Positions 59,600 to 64,000 of a stretch of DNA of 64,000 bases are shown here, piece by piece. The DNA is taken from NCBI RefSeq assembly GCF_017876755.1, contig NZ_JAGIOO010000001.1, positions 4,387,786 to 4,451,785 of the forward strand. The letters are read 5' to 3'. Both the position numbers and the translations under genes were made by a program. The first letter of the stretch is position 1. The number at the start of each line of letters is the position of its first letter. The notes under the pieces are model-generated. The model did no database searches, was not told the origin of the DNA, and saw only the letters and a program-made list of their open reading frames with translations. Origin of the DNA: Crossiella equi. GTDB taxonomy: Bacteria > Actinomycetota > Actinomycetes > Mycobacteriales > Pseudonocardiaceae.

Positions 59600-61213
59600 G
59601 TGACGGACGTCCTGGGCAGGCGCCTGCTGACCGCGCTCGCGGTCCTACCCGTGCTCGGCATGCTGGCCGAGGTGGCCCGGGCGCCGAGGCTGCACTTCCT
59701 GGACTACTGGACCTTCCTCACCCAGGCCACGCACCCGGACGGCACACTCGATTCCTCCGGAATATTCTCCTATCACAACGGCCACCCGATGGTGATCCCC
59801 CGCCTGCTGTTCTGGCTGGACGCGAAGTACCTGGGCGGCTCGAACCAGCTGTTCGGGCTGCTGACCGTGCTGCTGTCGGTGTGCGTGGTGCTCGCCCTGC
59901 ACCGCCTGCTGCCCGCCGGGCTGTCCGGGGCGCACCGGGCGGCGCTGCTGGCCGCGTTCTCCTTCGTCTTCTTCGCCCCGAGCATGCTCGACCTGTACGG
60001 CATCGGCATGAGCGGTGCGAGCTGGCTGCCCGCGCTGCTGTTCGGCGTGCTGTCCCTGCTGGCCGCCCGGCGCGGCAACCTGTGGCTGGCGCTGCCGCTG
60101 GCCCTGCTCGCCTGCTTCTGCCACGGGACCGCGTTCGCGCTGTGGCCAGCGCTGGCCTGGACCGCCTGGCAGCGCGGCGACCGGCGCTGGCGGATCGCCC
60201 TGCCGCTGGCCATCGGGGTGGCCGTGGTGGTGTTCTGGCTGCTCACCGTGGACACCGACGCGAGCGTGCCGTCGGCGGCACCGATCGGCCCGGACAGCTA
60301 CGCCGGGGTGTTCGCCAGCCTGCTCGGCCAGCTGTGGTCCCCGCACGTGGACGGCCTGGCCTACCTGACCGGCGCGCTCACCGCGGCCGGACTGGTCCTG
60401 GTGCTGGCCGGTACGCGCCGCTGGTCGGCCACCGACCCGGCCCTGCCCGCGCTGGCCCTGTTCACGCTGCTGGTGGCGGTGATGATCGCCTACACCCGCA
60501 CCACCGCGGGCAACGCCATCGGCCTCTCGCCCCGGTACGCGGGCATCTCCGCGCTGGCCATCTGCGTGCTACTGGCCGCCCTGCTGCCCCAGCGGCTGCC
60601 GAGGGCGGTGACCGGGGTGGCGCTGACCGTCGCGCTGGTGACCTACGCGGTGTCCCCGGGCAAGGCCACGCAGATCCGGGAGTCCTACGCCGAGCAGGAC
60701 GTGCTCGCCGTGGCCATGCGGGTGGGCGCGGTGCGCACGTTCGAGTCCACCCAGTCGGTGCCGCGCGAGGTGCTGCCCCGGCTGCGCGCGCTGGGCGCCT
60801 ACCCGTTCAGCCCGGACTTCACGCTGGGCTGCGGCCTGCCGGTGGAGCTGGGCGACAAGCTGGACCTGGGCGCGGTCCCGGTGCTGGCCAAGCCCCCGGC
60901 GGGCAGCGGCCCGGCGATCACCGACGGCACCGCGGGCTACGTGGAGACCCCGGTGGTCGGCGACGCGGCGATCTCGGGCTGGGCCGTCATCGGCGGCAAG
61001 CGCGCGGACTGCGTGCTGGTGGTCGACGGCAACGGCGTGGTCGCGGGTGGCGGCGCGGTCGGCACCGGCCGGGCGGACCTGCTGACCACGCTGCGTGTGC
61101 CCGAGGCGCGCGGTGGCTGGCACGCGGTGGCCGCGCCGGACCTGGTCAACGGGCGGGTGCTGGTGGCGGGAAACGGCCGCCTGTTTCAGGTTCCCGCCAC
61201 CACGAGTCCCTAG
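59600..61213 (+). CDS. Polytopic GT-C-like membrane protein
   Basis: A 537-residue membrane protein. About ten hydrophobic helices occupy 8-360, with an early outer loop carrying LHFLDYWTFLTQATHPDG, YHNGHPMVIPRLLFW and a D/W-rich segment as in GT-C glycosyltransferases. The C-terminal 150 residues are extracellular and beta-rich, like a carbohydrate-binding module. The GTG at 59600 has GGGGAG upstream. It lies between an AlgX-like acetyltransferase and a GH128 glucanase, so a cell-surface glycan role is likely. No catalytic motif is certain. Confidence 0.6.
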   Translation: MTDVLGRRLLTALAVLPVLGMLAEVARAPRLHFLDYWTFLTQATHPDGTLDSSGIFSYHNGHPMVIPRLLFWLDAKYLGGSNQLFGLLTVLLSVCVVLALHRLLPAGLSGAHRAALLAAFSFVFFAPSMLDLYGIGMSGASWLPALLFGVLSLLAARRGNLWLALPLALLACFCHGTAFALWPALAWTAWQRGDRRWRIALPLAIGVAVVVFWLLTVDTDASVPSAAPIGPDSYAGVFASLLGQLWSPHVDGLAYLTGALTAAGLVLVLAGTRRWSATDPALPALALFTLLVAVMIAYTRTTAGNAIGLSPRYAGISALAICVLLAALLPQRLPRAVTGVALTVALVTYAVSPGKATQIRESYAEQDVLAVAMRVGAVRTFESTQSVPREVLPRLRALGAYPFSPDFTLGCGLPVELGDKLDLGAVPVLAKPPAGSGPAITDGTAGYVETPVVGDAAISGWAVIGGKRADCVLVVDGNGVVAGGGAVGTGRADLLTTLRVPEARGGWHAVAAPDLVNGRVLVAGNGRLFQVPATTSP

Positions 61214-61247
61214 CGGGCACGCCGATCCCGGTCGTTTCCTTGGAGGT

Positions 61248-62045
61248 ATGCGAACCGCCCTGCGCGCGGCCCTGACCGTGCTCCTGCTGCTCACCCTGTG
61301 CGCACCGGCCCAGGCCGCGGTGTCCAAGAAGGGTGTCACCACCTGGCCGTTCCCGGCAGCGGGCCAGGCGCTCGCGGACGTGCGGGTGAGCTGGTTCTGG
61401 AACTGGGCGGTGGACAAGCAGGGCATCCCGGCGCCGGCCGGGGTCGAGTTCGTCCCGCAGATCTGGGGCGAGCGGTTCGTCACCGACGCGAACCTGGCCA
61501 CGGCCAAGCGCGAGGGCAAGGCGCTGCTCGGCTTCAACGAGCCGGACATGGCCGGGCAGGCGAACATGTCCGTCGGCCGCGCGCTGGACCTGTGGCCGCG
61601 GCTGGTGAACACCGGGCTGCGCCTCGGGGCGCCCGGCGTCGCCCACAGCGGCGACCGGCCGGGCAGCTGGCTGGACCAGTTCATGGCCGGGGCGAAGGCG
61701 CGGAACCTGCGCGTGGACTTCATCCCGCTGCACTGGTACGGCTCGGACTTCAGCGCGGCCGCGGTCGGCCACCTGCGCGGGTACCTGCAGGCGGTGTGGG
61801 ACCGGTACCGCAAGCCGATCTGGCTGTCCGAGTTCGCGCTGATCGACTTCACCGGGCCGCAGCCGCGCTACCCCAGCGCGCAGCAGCAGATCGACTTCAT
61901 CCGCAACGTCACGCCGATGCTCAACGGACTGTCCTTCGTGGAGCGCTATGCCTGGTTCGCGCTGCCCACCGACCGCAGCGGCACCGGCCTGTACCCGGGC
62001 GCGCAGCCGAACTCCGTCGGCGCGGCCTACCGGGCGGCGACCTGA
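61248..62045 (+). CDS. Secreted GH128-type glycoside hydrolase (endo-1,3-beta-glucanase-like)
   Basis: A 265-residue exported (beta/alpha)8 hydrolase. The signal peptide ends at AQA near residue 23. The catalytic acids are E98 (GFNEPDM) and E195 (WLSEFALIDF), with FIPLHWYG on an intervening strand, the pattern of the GH128 'glycosyl hydrolase catalytic core' family. Members cut beta-1,3-glucans. The ribosome site GGAGG is only one base from the ATG at 61248, unusually close. It follows the membrane protein by 34 bases. Confidence 0.85.
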   Translation: MRTALRAALTVLLLLTLCAPAQAAVSKKGVTTWPFPAAGQALADVRVSWFWNWAVDKQGIPAPAGVEFVPQIWGERFVTDANLATAKREGKALLGFNEPDMAGQANMSVGRALDLWPRLVNTGLRLGAPGVAHSGDRPGSWLDQFMAGAKARNLRVDFIPLHWYGSDFSAAAVGHLRGYLQAVWDRYRKPIWLSEFALIDFTGPQPRYPSAQQQIDFIRNVTPMLNGLSFVERYAWFALPTDRSGTGLYPGAQPNSVGAAYRAAT

Positions 62046-62089
62046 GAAATTGGGAGGCGCCGCGCCCGTCCCGGTCCTAGCCTCGGGGG

Positions 62090-62644
62090 ATGCTGCGCGG
62101 TGCCAACGTCGTCCTCCGCCCCTACACCAAGGCCGATGCCGCGGCCATGTACGAGGTCTTCCAGGACCCCGAAGCCCACATGCTCAGCTCCACGCTGCCC
62201 TGGTACCCGATCCCGCCGGACGCCGCGCAGGCCCGGTTCGAGGAGATGAGGCACGACTGGGACAAGCCGCTGGCCAAGAACGTCCCGTTCGCCATCGAGC
62301 TCGACGGTGAGCTGGCGGGTTCGTGCTCGCTGTGGGGCATCGACTACCACCATCGCAACGGCGAGATCGGCATCACCGTGCGGCCGGAGCACCGCGGCAA
62401 GGGCGTGTCCACCGACGCGGTGCGCGTGCTCTGCCAGTACGCCTTCCGCAACCTCGGCCTGCACCGGGTCCGCCTGGTCACCGGCGTGCGCAACGTGCCG
62501 ATGCAGCGCGCCGCCCTGGCCGCGGGCTTCACCGAGGAGGGCCGCCACCGCGAGGCGTGGTGGGAAGGCGACGGATTCTCCGACGACGTGCATTACGGTC
62601 TGCTTGTCCACGAATGGCGGGCGCGCCAGGCCGCCACCAGCTGA
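62090..62644 (+). CDS. GNAT-family acetyltransferase (RimJ/RimL type)
   Basis: A 184-residue N-acetyltransferase. VVLRPYTKADAAAMYEVFQDPE is the N-terminal signature of RimJ/RimL-type members. The acetyl-CoA loop is EIGITVRPEHRGKGVSTDAVRVL, followed by LHRVRLVTGVRNVPMQRAALAAGF. Substrates in this group range from ribosomal proteins to antibiotics and polyamines. Nothing here specifies one. The adjacent methyltransferase starts 26 bases later in the same direction. Confidence 0.88.
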   Translation: MLRGANVVLRPYTKADAAAMYEVFQDPEAHMLSSTLPWYPIPPDAAQARFEEMRHDWDKPLAKNVPFAIELDGELAGSCSLWGIDYHHRNGEIGITVRPEHRGKGVSTDAVRVLCQYAFRNLGLHRVRLVTGVRNVPMQRAALAAGFTEEGRHREAWWEGDGFSDDVHYGLLVHEWRARQAATS

Positions 62645-62670
62645 AGCGGCCCGGGGAAGGAGCTCGCTCC

Positions 62671-64000
62671 TTGCCCAACAACGAGTTCGGCGACTTCCAG
62701 ACCCCGTTGCCGCTGGCCAGGGCGGTGCTGGCCACGCTGCCGCGCCGTGACTACCGGCGCGTGCTGGAACCCACGTGCGGCACCGGCACGTTCCTCCGGG
62801 CCGCGGCCGAACTCGGTGTCCCGCAACGGTTCGGCGTGGAGATCCAGGCCGGGCACGCCGAGCTGGCCCGCGAGCACGGCCAGGTGTGGCAGCAGTGCGT
62901 GTTCGACCTGCACCTGGGCCGGGACCTGCCCTGGTCGGCGGGTGGCGAGCTGCTCGTGCTGGGCAACCCGCCCTGGGTGACCATGGCCGACCTGACCCGG
63001 TTCGGCTCCACGAACGTGCCGGTGAAGTCGAACGTGCGCGGCCTGCCGGGCATCGCCGCGCGCACCGGTGAGTCCAACTTCGACGTGGCCGAGTACATCT
63101 GGCAGAAGCTGCTGGCCGAGCTCGCCGAGCACCGGCCGACCATCGCGCTGCTGTGCAAGACCCAGGTGGCCCGCAACCTGCTGCGGCACTGCGCCGAGCA
63201 CGCCGTCCCGGTCGCCGAGGCCACGCTGCGGCTGATCGACTCGCACCGCTGGTTCGGCGCCAACGTGGACGCGGGCCTGCTGACACTGCGCCTGGGCGAG
63301 CCCGCCGGGGAGCCCGAGTGCGCGCTGTACGGCGACCTGGACGCCGAGGTGCCGCTGCGCCGGTTCGGCCTGGTCGACGGCCGCCTGGTCGCCGACGTCG
63401 AGCTGTACGCGCGCACCGCGAAGGCCGACGGCACCTGCCCGGTGGAGTGGCGGCAGGGCATCAAGCACGACGCGACCGCGGTGATGGAGCTGCTGCCCGG
63501 CCCGCGCACCAAGGCGGGCAAGCGCGTGCGGGTCGAGGACGGGCACCTGCACCCGCTGCTGAAGAGCAGCGACCTCTTCCACGGCCACACCGCCACCGCC
63601 CGGCACCTGCTGGTGGTGCCGCAGCGGCACCTCGGGGACAACACCGCCGAGCTCGCCCGCACCGCGCCGAAGCTGTGGCGGTACCTGCTGGCCAACGCGG
63701 CCGCGCTGGACGGCCGCCGCTCGGCGATCTACCGGGGCCGCCCGCGCTTCTGCGTGTTCGGGGTCGGCGACTACGCGTTCGCGCCGTACAAGGTCGCGGT
63801 GTCCGGGATGTATAAGAAGGCCGAGTTCCGGTTGGTCGGGCCCATCGACGGCCGCCCGGCGGTGCTGGACGACACCTGCTACTTCCTCTCCTTCACCGAC
63901 CTGCCCGAGGCCGCGGTGGTCACCGCCCTGCTGCGCGGGCCCACCGCCGAGGCGCTGCTGTCCGCGCTGGTGTTCTGGGACGCCAAACGCCCGATCACCA
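62671..64000 (+). CDS. N6-adenine DNA methyltransferase, partial (3' end outside window)
   Basis: Open from a TTG at 62671 (AAGGAG about eight bases upstream) to the right edge, 443 codons without a stop. The SAM motif is VLEPTCGTGTFL near residues 31-42, and the catalytic motif IV is N99-P-P-W (LGNPPW), typical of N6-adenine methylases. A later part reads DWRQGIKHD-like (VEWRQGIKHDATAVMEL), LLKSSDL, FCVFGVGDYAFAPYKVAVSGMYKK and DDTCYFLSF, a conserved back half found in restriction-linked methylases that recognise DNA within the same chain. A restriction partner is expected just past the window edge. Confidence 0.85.
   Translation, partial: MPNNEFGDFQTPLPLARAVLATLPRRDYRRVLEPTCGTGTFLRAAAELGVPQRFGVEIQAGHAELAREHGQVWQQCVFDLHLGRDLPWSAGGELLVLGNPPWVTMADLTRFGSTNVPVKSNVRGLPGIAARTGESNFDVAEYIWQKLLAELAEHRPTIALLCKTQVARNLLRHCAEHAVPVAEATLRLIDSHRWFGANVDAGLLTLRLGEPAGEPECALYGDLDAEVPLRRFGLVDGRLVADVELYARTAKADGTCPVEWRQGIKHDATAVMELLPGPRTKAGKRVRVEDGHLHPLLKSSDLFHGHTATARHLLVVPQRHLGDNTAELARTAPKLWRYLLANAAALDGRRSAIYRGRPRFCVFGVGDYAFAPYKVAVSGMYKKAEFRLVGPIDGRPAVLDDTCYFLSFTDLPEAAVVTALLRGPTAEALLSALVFWDAKRPIT

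Overview
The window is high-GC actinobacterial DNA with dense, often overlapping genes and many GTG/TTG starts. An ESX/type VII accessory module (EspG, PPE-like protein, DUF3558 lipoprotein), an arabinogalactan-type arabinosyltransferase, tandem SARP regulators and many ABC sugar importers point to the Pseudonocardiales. That placement is inferred from gene content, not from a marker gene. I see no rRNA, CRISPR array, insertion sequence or prophage. There is one tRNA, tRNA-Thr(UGU).

Layout. 1-8292 (minus): a nine-gene operon for uptake and oxidative, non-phosphorylative breakdown of L-fucose or a close 6-deoxysugar. It encodes an FAH-type hydrolase, L-fuconate dehydratase, an SDR, a three-part RbsABC-type importer, a mutarotase, an aldose dehydrogenase and a lactonase cut by the left edge. 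8399-13064: secreted subtilase, HAD phosphatase and a BadF-type (GlcNAc-like) kinase. 13061-16038 (minus): ESX cargo/chaperone module. 16134-23805: DUF3159 membrane protein, then a ROK regulator, ABC importer without ATPase, GH4 glycosidase and a second BadF kinase. 23857-26540: secreted protein, SGNH hydrolase and a PIN toxin-antitoxin pair. 26820-32419 (minus): two tandem SARP/NB-ARC/TPR regulators. 32551-38917: ADP-ribosylglycohydrolase, AftA-like arabinosyltransferase, GH20 hexosaminidase with a seven-repeat C-terminal propeller, and an aldo/keto reductase. 39159-43446: tRNA-Thr, then trehalose genes otsA and an otsB-GH15 fusion. 43511-48638: TAP-type hydrolase, NmrA-like reductase with a divergent TetR, another TetR and a pentapeptide-like membrane protein. 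48604-55342: two LacI regulators, a maltose-type ABC importer and a MsiK/MalK-type ATPase. 55509-58152: zinc/manganese importer ZnuABC. 58175-62045: AlgX-like O-acetyltransferase, polytopic GT-C-like protein and GH128 glucanase. 62090-64000: GNAT acetyltransferase and a truncated N6-adenine DNA methyltransferase.

How the parts fit. The window is dominated by carbohydrate acquisition. Two importers have no ATPase of their own, and the single MsiK-type ATPase at 54230 probably energises both. A close match to the DasR operator (TGGTCTAGACCA) at 49805 and a weaker one upstream of the MsiK-type gene suggest amino-sugar (GlcNAc) control. That would fit the GH20 enzyme and the two BadF-type kinases. 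Several palindromes and hairpins at divergent promoters are reported as likely operators or terminators. No intergenic stretch exceeds about 300 bases except 38918-39404, which holds the tRNA, its terminator and the otsA leader.
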